DNA from: Astropecten irregularis
Taxonomy: Eukaryota > Echinodermata > Asteroidea > Paxillosida > Astropectinidae
Length of the DNA stretch: 64,000 nucleotides
Reading direction: 5' to 3'
Assembly: GCA_963971285.1 (NCBI GenBank)
Contig: OZ020244.1
Span: 5,704,001-5,768,000, forward strand
Below are positions 48,863 through 61,874 of this stretch, one piece after another; within the stretch, counting starts at the first letter, position 1, and each line of letters starts with the position of its first letter. The notes beneath the pieces were generated by a model. It was not told the DNA's origin and did not search any database. It was given only the letters and a program-made list of their open reading frames with translations. The position numbers and the translations under genes are program-made.

Positions 48863-48863
48863 C

Positions 48864-49143
48864 AATATGACGACAGCTACTATTCGATTCATGTAAAACA
48901 CCACAATATGACGACAGCTACTATTTGATTCATGTAAAACACCGCAATAAAAACGACAGCTACTATTTGAATCATGTAAAACACCACAATATGACGACAG
49001 CTACTATTCGATTCATGTAAAACACCACAATATGACGACAGCTACTATTTGATTCATGTAAAACGCCACAATATGAGGACGTTATTTGGTTAATGGAAAC
49101 ACCGCAATGTGACGACGTTGCTATATGATTCATGTAAAACACC
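48864..49143. repeat. Minisatellite tract resuming after the Ngaro insertion
   Basis: Begins within a 41-bp monomer (AATATGACGACAGC) and continues with beta monomers and the usual TATTTGGTTAATGGAAACACC lead-in to a core. Confidence 0.88.
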
Positions 49144-49374
49144 GATGCAAAAGTGTGGGGGAAGATCCGAGTGCGGGGTCCAAGTATCCGAGGGATTCTT
49201 CGACCTCTTGCGGCAGCGAGAGGTACGCTGTGGCAGACGGCCCAGATTTTGGCTGCGTTAACCACGGCCCTTTTTGGCCACATGGCACATGAGTCCGAGA
49301 AACTGCCTCGTGTAAGGCGGCAGGGAAAGATCTGCCATGGCGACCGGCGGAGGACTCTCGCTCCAAGAGGTAGT
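49144..49374. repeat. Type 2 core with 130-bp internal deletion
   Basis: Only 231 bp remain. GGGATTCTTCGACCT is joined to CTTGCGGCAGCGAGAGG, removing the middle third that contains the first CACGGGCCGTTTTGGCC motif. Ends are intact. The arm after it is alpha type. Confidence 0.87.
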
Positions 49375-50076
49375 ATGGCGACAGTTATTATTTGTTTTAT
49401 GTAAAACACCGGACTATGAGGAGAGTTACTATTTGATTTATGTAAAACGCCACAATATGACCACAGTTAATATTTGATTTAGGTAAAACACCGGTATATA
49501 AGGAGAGATACTATCTGATTCATGTAAAACGCCGCAATATGAACACCGGAATGTAAGGAGAGTTACTACTTGTATCTCATTCATATAAATCACCAAAATA
49601 TGACGACAGGTACTATTTTACTCAAGTAAAACACCGGAATATGATGACAGTTACTATTTGTTTTAAGTAAACTTTTGTACTGCAATATGAGGAGAGTTAC
49701 TATTCGATTCATGTAAAACACCACAATATGACGACAGCTACTATTTGATTCTTGTAAAACACCACAATATGACGACATTTACTATTTGATTCATGTAAAG
49801 CACCGCAATTTGACTACAGTTACTATTTTATTAATTTAAAAACGACGCAATATGATGACAGTTACTATTTTACTCATGTAACCATCGGAATATGACAACA
49901 GTTACTATCTGATTCATATAAAACATCAGAATATGATGACAGTTACTCTACTATTAGATTCATGTAAAGCGCCGCAATATGATGACAGTTACTATCTGAT
50001 TCGTGTAAGACACCGCAATATGATGGCAGTTACTATTTGATTCATGTAAAACGCCACAATATGATGGCAGTTACTA

Positions 50077-50742
50077 TTTGATTCATGTAAAACGCCGCAA
50101 TATGGTGGCAGTTACTATTTGATTCATGTAAAGTACCGCAATTTGACTACAGTTACTATTTTATTAATTTAAAAACGACGCAATATGATGGCAGTTACTA
50201 TTTTACTCATGTAACCACCGGAATATGACAACAGTTACTATCTGATTCATATAAAACATCAGAATATGATGACAGTTACTGTACTAGTTCATGTAAAGCG
50301 GCCAATATGATGACAGTTACTATTTTATTCATGGAAAACCCCGGAATATGACAACAGTTACTATCTGATTCATATAAAACACCAGAATATGATGACAGTT
50401 ACTGTACTATTTGATTCATGTAAAACGCCGCAATATGGTGGCAGTTACTATTTGATTCATGTAAAGCACCGCAATTTGACTACAGTTACTATTTTATTAA
50501 TTTAAAAACGACGCAATATGATGGCAGTTACTATTTTACTCATGTAACCACCGGAATATGACAACAGTTACTATCTGATTCATATAAAACATCAGAATAT
50601 GATGACAGTTACTGTACTAGTTCATGTAAAGCGGCCAATATGATGACAGTAACTATTTTATTCATGGAAAACCCCGGAATATGACAACAGTTACTATCTG
50701 ATTCATATAAAACACCAGAATATGATGACAGTTACTGTACTA
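50077..50742. repeat. 333-bp higher-order repeat, two copies
   Basis: Copies start at 50077 and 50410, both exactly 333 bp; private changes include AAAGTACCGCAATTTG and GACAGTAACTATTTT. Confidence 0.92.
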
Positions 50743-50844
50743 TTTGATTCATGTAAAACGCCACAATATGATGGCAGTTACTATTTGATTCATGTAAAAC
50801 GCCACAATATGATGACAGTTACTATTTTATTCATGGAAAACACT

Positions 50845-53800
50845 GATGCAAAAAGGGGGAAAAATCCGAGTGCGGGGTCCGAGGGTTTCTTACACCCGAC
50901 GGTCGCAGAGGGGTAAAGCAGTGGGGTCAAGGACCCGCCGTGCCGCACGACCGAGGCCTTCGCAGCGAATTTTTTTTTAAATCTTTAAGTGTACGCCGTA
51001 ACTTGAACATTTCCAATTAGGAAATTTAACAGGTATAAAAAACACTCACACATAGAATCACGGAGACAGGCTTAATATTAAACTGTTCCTCCTGACATTT
51101 CAAACGAGAAATAAAAAGATGCAAAAGTTAAGCAGACCGTCAGGTGTTCAGGGGCACGCGATTTACCGGGATACTTTCAACCAGCTTACCGGCTCCCATA
51201 TAGTACCCATAGGCTTACTGGCAAGCCGACTACTGCATATCCTCCCCACCATTGAGACCTTAGCCTGACATGCAAAGCTCTGAAGGACTAAGAGGGAGAA
51301 ACAAGGCGGCCCCTGGACCATCGCGGTGCCAGGGTCCGCACATGCCATGTTCCATTCATTATCAGAGAGTCAGGATCGGAGAATCGAACCCAGGCTGCCG
51401 GAAGTCTGAGCGGTGGTACCATCGCTTATCCCACCGAGCCAGAAGCGTTGGTGACAACCCGGCAGTTTCTAAAACTATTTATACCAGACAATTGACAGGA
51501 GAAAAACATTAAACAAAATTACTGAGAGCACATCGGGGCTCGAACCCGGGCCAAGTAATTCAAAGTCCCTTTCCCTAACCACTCGGCCACATCACATGTA
51601 TTGACGGTGTCATGGAATGTAGCAATGAAGTGATTGTCGATACCCTATTGGCTTAAAATCACTCGAGCGTGTTATGAACAGTCTCCGTAGTCATGTATAA
51701 CCCGCTATGGAATCACCTAATCCAAGTCCTAATCCAAGACTTTGTAGCAACATTTTCAAAACTTTAGGGCAAAGTGCTTGCCACCTGGTCTTGCCAGAGG
51801 TCGCGGAGACGTCTCTCCTTGGTGAGAGCGTAAGCCATTTTATGTTGGAGACGTCTCCGCCATTGGCGGAGACACTTCCCCGACACTCATTACATTCACC
51901 AATTTTGAACAGACACTTCTTATACAAGTATTTTCTAAGCCCTGTGTGGGATGTCTTTAAAAACAATGGATGCCGAACCCGGTAACCAGAGTTTAGACTT
52001 TCACATAGAAACTGATCCATGTAAAACACCGAAAGATGAAGGCAGTTACTATTTGATTCATGTAAAACGCCACAACATGAGGACGTTATTTGGTTAATGG
52101 AAACATCGCAATGTGACGACGTTGCTATATGATTCATGTAAAACACCGATGCAAAAGTGGGCGAAAAACCGAGTGCGGGGTCCAAGTATCCGAGGGATTC
52201 TTCGACCCGACAGCCACAGGAGGTTCCAGCAGTGGGCTTCACAAAGAACCCCGCCGTGCCGCAAGGCCGAGGCCTTCGCACCGAGTGGCACGGGCCGTTT
52301 TGGCCGCAGACTCCGAGAAACGGCCACCTCCGAGTAGCGTTCCGGCAGCGAGAGGTACGCTGTGGCAGACGGCCCAGATTTTGGCTGCATTAACCACGGC
52401 CCTTTTTGGCCACAAGAGTCCGAGAAACTGCCTCGTGTAAGGCGGCAGGGAAAGGTCTGCCATGGCGACCGGCGGAGGACTCTCGCTCCAAGAGGTAGTA
52501 TGGCGACAGTTATTATTTGTTTTATGTAAAACACCGCACTATGAGGAGAGTTACTATTTGATTTATGTAAAACGCCACAATATGACCACAGTTACTATTT
52601 GATTCATGTAAAACACCACAATATGACGACAGCTACTATTTGATTCATGTAAAACACCACAATATGACGACAGCTACTATTCGATTCATGTAAAACACCA
52701 CAATATGACGACAGCTACTATTTGATTCATGTAAAACACCGCAATAAAAACGACAGCTACTATCTGATTCATGTAAAACACCGCAATAAAAACGACAGCT
52801 ACTATTCGATTCATGTAAAACACCACAATATGATGGCAGTTACTATCTGATTCGTGTAAGACACCGCAATATGATGGCAGTTACTATTTGATTCATGTAA
52901 AACACCGCAATAAAAACGACAGCTACTATCTGATTCATGTAAAACACCGCAATAAAAACGACAGCTACTATTCGATTCATGTAAAACACCACAATATGAT
53001 GGCAGTTACTATCTGATTCGTGTAAGACACCGCAATATGATGGCAGTTACTATTTGATTCATGTAAAACGCCACAATATGATGACATTTACTATTTGATT
53101 CATGTAAAACGCCGCAATATGGTGGCAGTTACTATTTTACTCATGTAACCACCGGAATATGACAACAGTTACTATCTGATTCATATAAAACATCAGAATA
53201 TGATGACAGTTACTGTACTAGTTCATGTAAAGCGGCCAATATGATGACAGTTACTATTTTATTCATGGAAAACCCCGGAATATGACAACAGTTACTATCT
53301 GATTCATATAAAACACCAGAATATGATGACAGTTACTGTACTATTTGATTCATGTAAAACGCCGCAATATGGTGGCAGTTACTATTTGATTCATGTAAAG
53401 CACCGCAATTTGACTACAGTTACTATTTTATTAATTTAAAAACGACGCAATATGATGGCAGTTACTATTTTACTCATGTAACCACCGGAATATGACAACA
53501 GTTACTATCTGATTCATATAAAACATCAGAATATGATGACAGTTACTGTACTAGTTCATGTAAAGCGGCCAATATGATGACAGTTACTATTTTATTCATG
53601 GAAAACCCCGGAATATGACCAACAGTTACTATCTGATTCATATAAAACACCAGAATATGATGACAGTTACTGTACTATTTGATTCATGTAAAACGCCGCA
53701 ATATGGTGGCAGTTACTACATGTATTTGATTCATGTAAAGCACCGCAATTTGACTACAGTTACTATTTTATTAATTTAAAAACGACGCAATATGATGGCA

Positions 53801-53990
53801 GTTACTATTTTACTCATGTAACCACCGGAATATGACAACAGTTACTATCTGATTCATATAAAACATCAGAATATGATGACAGTTACTGTACTAGTTCATG
53901 TAAAGCGGCCAATATGACAACAGTTACTATTTGATTCATGTAAAATGCCACAATATGATGACAGTTACTATTTTATTCATGGAAAACACT
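50845..53990. repeat. Megasatellite unit 13 (3146 bp, beta arm)
   Basis: Core type 1 at 52148-52499 with a private CTTCACAAAGAACCCC. Its arm from 52522 is the near copy of window positions 1-1303, but with a 166-bp duplication of four monomers near 52740-52905. Higher-order copies start at 53344 and 53678 (334 bp, with the extra C in GACCAACAG). Confidence 0.9.
51369..51596 (-). pseudogene. tRNA-like A and B pair, unit 13
   Basis: A is 51369-51448, B is 51525-51596; A box TGGCCGAGTGG in B. Confidence 0.6.
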
Positions 53991-56574
53991 GATGCAAAAA
54001 GGGGGTAAAAATCCGAGTGCGGGGTCCGAGGGTTTCTTACACCCGACGGTCGCAGAGGGGTCAAGCAGTGGGGTCAAGGACCCGCCGTGCCGCACGACCG
54101 AGGCCTTCGCAGCGAATTTTTTTTTTAATCTTTAAGTGTACGCCGTAACTTGAACATTTCCAATTAGGAAATTTAACAGGTATAAAAAACACTCACACAT
54201 AGAATCACGGAGACAGGCTTAATATTAAAACTGTTCCTCCTGACATTTCAAACGAGAAATAAAAAGATGCAAAAGTTAAGCAGACCGTCAGGTGTTCAGG
54301 GGCACGCGATTCACCGGGATACTTTCAACCAGCTTACCGGCTCCCATATAGTACCCATAGGCTTACTGGCAAGCCGACTACTGCATATCCTCCCCACCAT
54401 TGAGACCTTAGCCTGACATGCAAAGCTCTGAAGGACTAAGAGGGAGAAACAAGGCGGCCCCTGGACCATCGCGGTGCCAGGGTCCGCACATGCCATGTTC
54501 CATTCATTATCAGAGAGTCAGGATCGGAGAATCGAACCCAGGCTGCCGGAAGTCTGAGCGGTGGTACCATCGCTTATCCCACCGAGCCAGAAGCGTTGGT
54601 GACAACCCGGCAGTTTCTAAAACTATTTATACCAGACAATTGACAGGAGAAAAACATTAAACAAAATTACTGAGAGCACATCGGGGCTCGAACCCGGGCC
54701 AAGTAATTCAAAGTCCCTTTCCCTAACCACTCGGCCACATCACATGTATTGACGGTGTCATGGAATGTAGCAATGAAGTGATTGTCGATACCCTATTGGA
54801 TTAAAATCACTCGAGCGTGTTATGAACAGTCTCCGTAGTCATGTATAACCCGCTATGGAATCACCTAATCCAAGTCCTAATCCAAGACTTTGTAGCAACA
54901 TTTTCAAAACTTTAGGGCAAAGTGCTTGCCACCTGGTCTTGCCAGAGGTCGCGGAGACGTCTCTCCTTGGTGAGAGCGTAAGCCATTTTATGTTGGAGAC
55001 GTCTCCGCCATTGGCGGAGACACTTCCCCGACACTCATTACATTCACCAATATTGAACAGACACTTCTTATACAAGTATTTTCTAAGCCCTGTGTGGGAT
55101 GTCTTTAAAAACAATGGATGCGGAACCCGGTAACCAGAGTTTAGACTTTCACATAGAAACTGATCCATGTAAAACACCGAAAGATGAAGGCAGTTACTAT
55201 TTGATTCATGTAAAACGCCACAACATGAGGACGTTATTTGGTTAATGGAAACATCGCAATGTGACGACGTTGCTATATGATTCATGTAAAACACCGATGC
55301 AAAAGTGGGCGAAAAACCGAGTGCGGGGTCCAAGTATCCGAGGGATTCTTCGACCCGACAGCCACAGGAGGTTCCAGCAGTGGGCTTCACCACGGACCCC
55401 GCCGTGCCGCAAGGCCGAGGCCTTCGCACCGAGTGGCACGGGCCGTTTTGGCCGCATACTCCGAGAAACGGCCACCTCCGAGTAGCGTTCCGGCAGCGAG
55501 AGGTACGCTGTGGCAGACGGCCCAGATTTTGGCTGCATTAACCACGGCCCTTTTTGGCCACAAGAGTCCGAGAAACTTCCTCGTGTAAGGCGGCAGGGAA
55601 AGGTCTGCCATGGCGACCGGCGGAGGACTCTCGCTCCAAGAGGTAGTATGGCGACAGTTATTATTTGTTTTATGTAAAACACCGGACTATGAGGAGAGTT
55701 ACTATTTGATTTATGTAAAACGCCACAATATGACCACAGTTAATATTTGATTTAGGTAAAACACCGGTATATAAGGAGAGATACTATCTGATTCATGTAA
55801 AACGCCGCAATATGAACACCGGAATGTAAGGAGAGTTACTACTTGTATCTCATTCATATAAATCACCAAAATATGACGACAGGTACTATTTTACTCAAGT
55901 AAAACACCGGAATATGATGACAGTTACTATTTGTTTTAAGTAAACTTTTGTACTGCAATATGAGGAGAGTTACTATTCGATTCATGTAAAACACCACAAT
56001 ATGACGACAGCTACTATTTGATTCTTGTAAAACACCACAATATGACGACATTTACTATTTGATTCATGTAAAGCACCGCAATTTGACTACAGTTACTATT
56101 TTATTAATTTAAAAACGACGCAATATGATGACAGTTACTATTTTACTCATGTAACCATCGGGATATGACAACAGTTACTATCTGATTCATATAAAACATC
56201 AGAATATGATGACAGTTACTCTACTATTAGATTCATGTAAAGCGCCGCAATATGATGGCAGTTACTATTTGATTCATGTAAAACGCCGCAATATGGTGGC
56301 AGTTACTATTTGATTCATGTAAAGCACCGCAATTTGACTACAGTTACTATTTTATTAATTTAAAAACGACGCAATATGATGGCAGTTACTATTTTACTCA
56401 TGTAACCACCGGAATATGACAACAGTTACTATCTGATTCATATAAAACATCAGAATATGATGACAGTTACTGTACTAGTTCATGTAAAGCGGCCAATATG
56501 ACAACAGTTACTATTTGATTCATGTAAAATGCCACAATATGATGACAGTTACTATTTTATTCATGGAAAACACT
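53991..56574. repeat. Megasatellite unit 14 (2584 bp)
   Basis: Same length as units 1 and 2 and the same private core variant GCCGCATACTCC. Differs by CTATTGGATTAAAATC (about 54792) and ACTTTCACATAG. Long core 55296-55647; alpha arm 55648-56574. Confidence 0.92.
54517..54744 (-). pseudogene. tRNA-like A and B pair, unit 14
   Basis: A is 54517-54596, B is 54673-54744; A box TGGCCGAGTGG in B. Confidence 0.6.
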
Positions 56575-57101
56575 GATGCAAAAAGGGGGTTAAAAATCCG
56601 AGTGCGGGGTCCGAGGGTTTCTTACACCCGACGGTCGCAGAGGGGTCAAGCAGTGGGGTCAAGCACCCGCCGTGCCGCACGACCGAGGCCTTCGCAGCGA
56701 ATTTTTTTTTTAATCTTTAAGTGTACGCCGTAACTTGAACATTTCCAATTAGGAAATTTAACAGGTATAAAAAACACTCACACATAGAATCACGGAGACA
56801 GGCTTAATATTAAAACTGTTCCTCCTGACATTTCAAACGAGAAATAAAAAGATGCAAAAGTTAAGCAGACCGTCAGGTGTTCAGGGGCACGCGATTCACC
56901 GGGATACTTTCAACCAGCTTACCGGCTCCCATATAGTACCCATAGGCTTACTGGCAAGCCGACTACTGCATATCCTCCCCACCATTGAGACCTTAGCCTG
57001 ACATGCAAAGCTCTGAAGGACTAAGAGGGAGAAACAAGGCGGCCCCTGGACCATCGCGGTGCCAGGGTCCGCACATGCCATGTTCCATTCATTATCAGAG
57101 A

Positions 57102-57329
57102 GTCAGGATCGGAGAATCGAACCCAGGCTGCCGGAAGTCTGAGCGGTGGTACCATCGCTTATCCCACCGAGCCAGAAGCGTTGGTGACAACCCGGCAGTT
57201 TCTAAAACTATTTATACCAGACAATTGACAGGAGAAAAACATTAAACAAAATTACTGAGAGCACATCGGGGCTCGAACCCGGGCCAAGTAATTCAAAGTC
57301 CCTTTCCCTAATCACTCGGCCACATCACA
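57102..57329 (-). pseudogene. tRNA-like A and B pair, unit 15
   Basis: A is 57102-57181, B is 57258-57329; TGGCCGAGTGA variant in B. Confidence 0.6.
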
Positions 57330-58935
57330 TGTATTGACGGTGTCATGGAATGTAGCAATGAAGTGATTGTCGATACCCTATTGGCTTAAAATCACTCGAG
57401 CGTGTTATGAACAGTCTCCGTAGTCATGTATAACCCGCTATGGAATCACCTAATCCAAGTCCTAATCCAAGACTTTGTAGCAACATTTTCAAAACTTTAG
57501 GGCAAAGTGCTTGCTACCTGGGTCTTGCCAGAGGTCGCGGAGACGTCTCTCCTTGGTGAGAGCGTAAGCCATTTTATGTTGGAGACGTCTCCGCCATTGG
57601 CGGAGACACTTCCCCGACACTCATTACATTCACCAATATTGAACAGACACTTCTTATACAAGTATTTTCTAAGCCCTGTGTGGGATGTCTTTAAAAACAA
57701 TGGATGCGGAACCCGGTAACCAGAGTTTAGACTTTCACATAGAAACTGATCCATGTAAAATACCGAAAGATGAAGGCAGTTACTATTTGATTCATGTAAA
57801 ACGCCACAACATGAGGACGTTATTTGGTTAATGGAAACATCGCAATGTGACGACGTTGCTATATGATTCATGTAAAACACCGATGCAAAAGTGGGCGAAA
57901 AACCGAGTGCGGGGTCCAAGTATCCGAGGGATTCTTCGACCCGACAGCCACAGGAGGTTCCAGCAGTGGGCTTCACCACGGACCCCGCCGTGCCGCAAGG
58001 CCGAGGCCTTCGCACCGAGTGGCACGGGCCGTTTTGGCCGCAGACTCCGAGAAACGGCCACCTCCGAGTAGCGTTCCGGCAGCGAGAGGTACGCTGTGGC
58101 AGACGGCCCAGATTTTGGCTGCATTAACCACGGCCCTTTTTGGCCACAAGAGTCCGAGAAACTGCCTCGTGTAAGGCGGCAGGGAAAGGTCTGCCATGGC
58201 GACCGGCGGAGGACTCTCGCTCCAAGAGGTAGTATGGCGACAGTTATTATTTGTTTTATGTAAAACACCGGACTATGAGGAGAGTTACTATTTGATTTAT
58301 GTAAAACGCCACAATATGACCACAGTTAATATTTGATTTAGGTAAAACACCGGTATATAAGGAGAGATACTATCTGATTCATGTAAAACGCCGCAATATG
58401 AACACCGGAATGTAAGGAGAGTTACTACTTGTATCTCATTCATATAAATCACCAAAATATGACGACAGGTACTATTTTACTCAAGTAAAACACCGGAATA
58501 TGATGACAGTTACTATTTGTTTTAAGTAAACTTTTGTACTGCAATATGAGGAGAGTTACTATTCGATTCATGTAAAACACCACAATATGACGACAGCTAC
58601 TATTTGATTCTTGTAAAACACCACAATATGACGACATTTACTATTTGATTCATGTAAAGCACCGCAATTTGGCTACAGTTACTATTTTATTAATTTAAAA
58701 ACGACGCAATATGATGACAGTTACTATTTTACTCATGTAACCATCGGGATATGACAACAGTTACTATCTGATTCATATAAAACATCAGAATATGATGACA
58801 GTTACTCTACTATTAGATTCATGTAAAGCGCCGCAATATGATGACAGTTACTATCTGATTCGTGTAAGACACCGCAATATGATGGCAGTTACTATTTGAT
58901 TCATGTAAAACGCCACAATATGATGGCAGTTACTA

Positions 58936-60272
58936 TTTGATTCATGTAAAACGCCGCAATATGGTGGCAGTTACTATTTGATTCATGTAAAGCACCGCAA
59001 TTTGACTACAGTTACTATTTTATTAATTTAAAAACGACGCAATATGATGGCAGTTACTATTTTACTCATGTAACCACCGGAATATGACAACAGTTACTAT
59101 CTGATTCATATAAAACATCAGAATATGATGACAGTTACTGTACTAGTTCATGTAAAGCGGCCAATATGATGACAGTTACTATTTTATTCATGGAAAACCC
59201 CGGAATATGACAACAGTTACTATCTGATTCATATAAAACACCAGAATATGATGACAGTTACTGTACTATTTGATTCATGTAAAACGCCGCAATATGGTGG
59301 CAGTTACTATTTGATTCATGTAAAGCACCGCAATTTGACTACAGTTACTATTTTATTAATTTAAAAACGACGCAATATGATGGCAGTTACTATTTTACTC
59401 ATGTAACCACCGGAATATGACAACAGTTACTATCTGATTCATATAAAACATCAGAATATGATGACAGTTACTGTACTAGTTCATGTAAAGCGGCCAATAT
59501 GATGACAGTTACTATTTTATTCATGGAAAACCCCGGAATATGACAACAGTTACTATCTGATTCATATAAAACACCAGAATATGATGACAGTTACTGTACT
59601 ATTTGATTCATGTAAAACGCCGCAATATGGTGGCAGTTACTATTTGATTCATGTAAAGCACCGCAATTTGACTACAGTTACTATTTTATTAATTTAAAAA
59701 CGACGCAATATGATGGCAGTTACTATTTTACTCATGTAACCACCGGAATATGACAACAGTTACTATCCGATTCATATAAAACATCAGAATATGATGACAG
59801 TTACTGTACTAGTTCATGTAAAGCGGCCAATATGATGACAGTTACTATTTTATTCATGGAAAACCCCGGAATATGACAACAGTTACTATCTGATTCATAT
59901 AAAACACCAGAATATGATGACAGTTACTGTACTATTTGATTCATGTAAAACGCCGCAATATGGTGGCAGTTACTATTTGATTCATGTAAAGCACCGCAAT
60001 TTGACTACAGTTACTATTTTATTAATTTAAAAACGACGCAATATGATGGCAGTTACTATTTTACTCATGTAACCACCGGAATATGACAACAGTTACTATC
60101 TGATTCATATAAAACATCAGAATATGATGACAGTTACTGTACTATTTGATTCATGTAAAACACCACAATATGATGACAGTTACTATTTTATTCATGGAAA
60201 ACCCCGGAATATGACAACAGTTACTATCTGATTCATATAAAACACCAGAATATGATGACAGTTACTGTACTA
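58936..60272. repeat. 333-bp higher-order repeat, four copies
   Basis: Copies start at 58936, 59269, 59602 and 59935; the last is 338 bp. Lacks the CAGTTAATATTTTATTC marker of units 3 and 6-9. Confidence 0.92.
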
Positions 60273-60899
60273 TTTGATTCATGTAAAACGCCACAATATG
60301 ATGGCAGTTACTATTTGATTCATGTAAAACGCCACAATATGGTGACAGTTACTATTTTATTCATGGAAAACACTGATGCAAAAAGGGGGTAAAAATCCGA
60401 GTGCGGGGTCCGAGGGTTTCTTACACCCGACGGTCGCAGAGGGGTCAAGCAGTGGGGTCAAGGACCCGCCGTGCCGCACGACCGAGGCCTTCGCAGCGAA
60501 TTTTTTTTTAAATCTTTAAGTGTACGCCGTAACTTCAACATTTCCAATTAGGAAATTTAACAGGTATAAAAAACACTCACACATAGAATCACGGAGACAG
60601 GCTTAATATTAAACTGTTCCTCCTGACATTTCAAACGAGAAATAAAAAGATGCAAAAGTTAAGCAGACCGTCAGGTGTTCAGGGGCACGCGATTCACCGG
60701 GATACTTTCAACCAGCTTACCGGCTCCCATATAGTACCCATAGGCTTACTGGCAAGCCGACTACTGCATATCCTCCCCACCATTGAGACCTTAGCCTGAC
60801 ATGCAAAGCTCTGAAGGACTAAGAGGGAGAAACAAGGCGGCCCCTGGACCATCGCGGTGCCAGGGTCCGCACATGCCATGTTCCATTCATTATCAGAGA

Positions 60900-61127
60900 G
60901 TCAGGATCGGAGAATCGAACCCAGGCTGCCGGAAGTCTGAGCGGTGGTACCATCGCTTATCCCACCGAGCCAGAAGCGTTGGTGACAACCCGGCAGTTTC
61001 TAAAACTATTTATACCAGACAATTGACAGGAGAAAAACATTAAACAAAATTACTGAGAGCACATCGGGGCTCGAACCCGGGCCAAGTAATTCAAAGTCCC
61101 TTTCCCTAATCACTCGGCCACATCACA
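60900..61127 (-). pseudogene. tRNA-like A and B pair, unit 16
   Basis: A is 60900-60979, B is 61056-61127; TGGCCGAGTGA variant in B. A private GGAATATAGCAATG follows at about 61145. Confidence 0.6.
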
Positions 61128-61874
61128 TGTATTGACGGTGTCATGGAATATAGCAATGAAGTGATTGTCGATACCCTATTGGCTTAAAATCACTCGAGCG
61201 TGTTATGAACAGTCTCCGTAGTCATGTATAACCCGCTATGGAATCACCTAATCCAAGTCCTAATCCAAGACTTTGTAGCAACATTTTCAAAACTTTAGGG
61301 CAAAGTGCTTGCTACCTGGTCTTGCCAGAGGTCGCGGAGACGTCTCTCCTTGGTGAGAGCGTAAGCCATTTTATGTTGGAGACGTCTCCGCCATTGGCGG
61401 AGACACTTCCCCGACACTCATTACATTCACCAATATTGAACAGACACTTCTTATACAAGTATTTTCTAAGCCCTGTGTGGGATGTCTTTAAAAACAATGG
61501 ATGCGGAACCCGGTAACCAGAGTTTAGACTTTCACATAGAAACTGATCCATGTAAAACACCGAAAGATGAAGGCAGTTACTATTTGATTCATGTAAAGCA
61601 CCGCAATTTGGCTACAGTTACTATTTTATTAATTTAAAAACGACGCAATATGATGACAGTTACTATTTTACTCATGTAACCATCGGGATATGACAACAGT
61701 TACTATCTGATTCATATAAAACATCAGAATATGATGACAGTTACTCTACTATTAGATTCATGTAAAGCGCCGCAATATGATGACAGTTACTATCTGATTC
61801 GTGTAAGACACCGCAATATGATGGCAGTTACTATTTGATTCATGTAAAACGCCACAATATGATGGCAGTTACTA

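Larger units (their letters stand above)
38975..50844. repeat. Megasatellite unit 12 (11870 bp, interrupted by a Ngaro element)
   Basis: Without the 5635-bp insertion the unit is 6235 bp. Long core type 1 at 40279-40630, beta arm 40631-41481, type 2 cores 41482-41842 and 42452-42812, Ngaro element 43228-48862, a deleted type 2 core 49144-49374, then an alpha arm and two higher-order copies (50077-50742). A private GTACACCGTAAC near 39120 and GAATCGCC near 39841 are seen. Confidence 0.88.
56575..60374. repeat. Megasatellite unit 15 (3800 bp, four HOR copies)
   Basis: Carries two one-base insertions not seen elsewhere: GGGGGTTAAAAATCC in the mini core and CTACCTGGGTCTTGCC in the spacer (about 57519). 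Long core 57882-58233. Confidence 0.92.
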
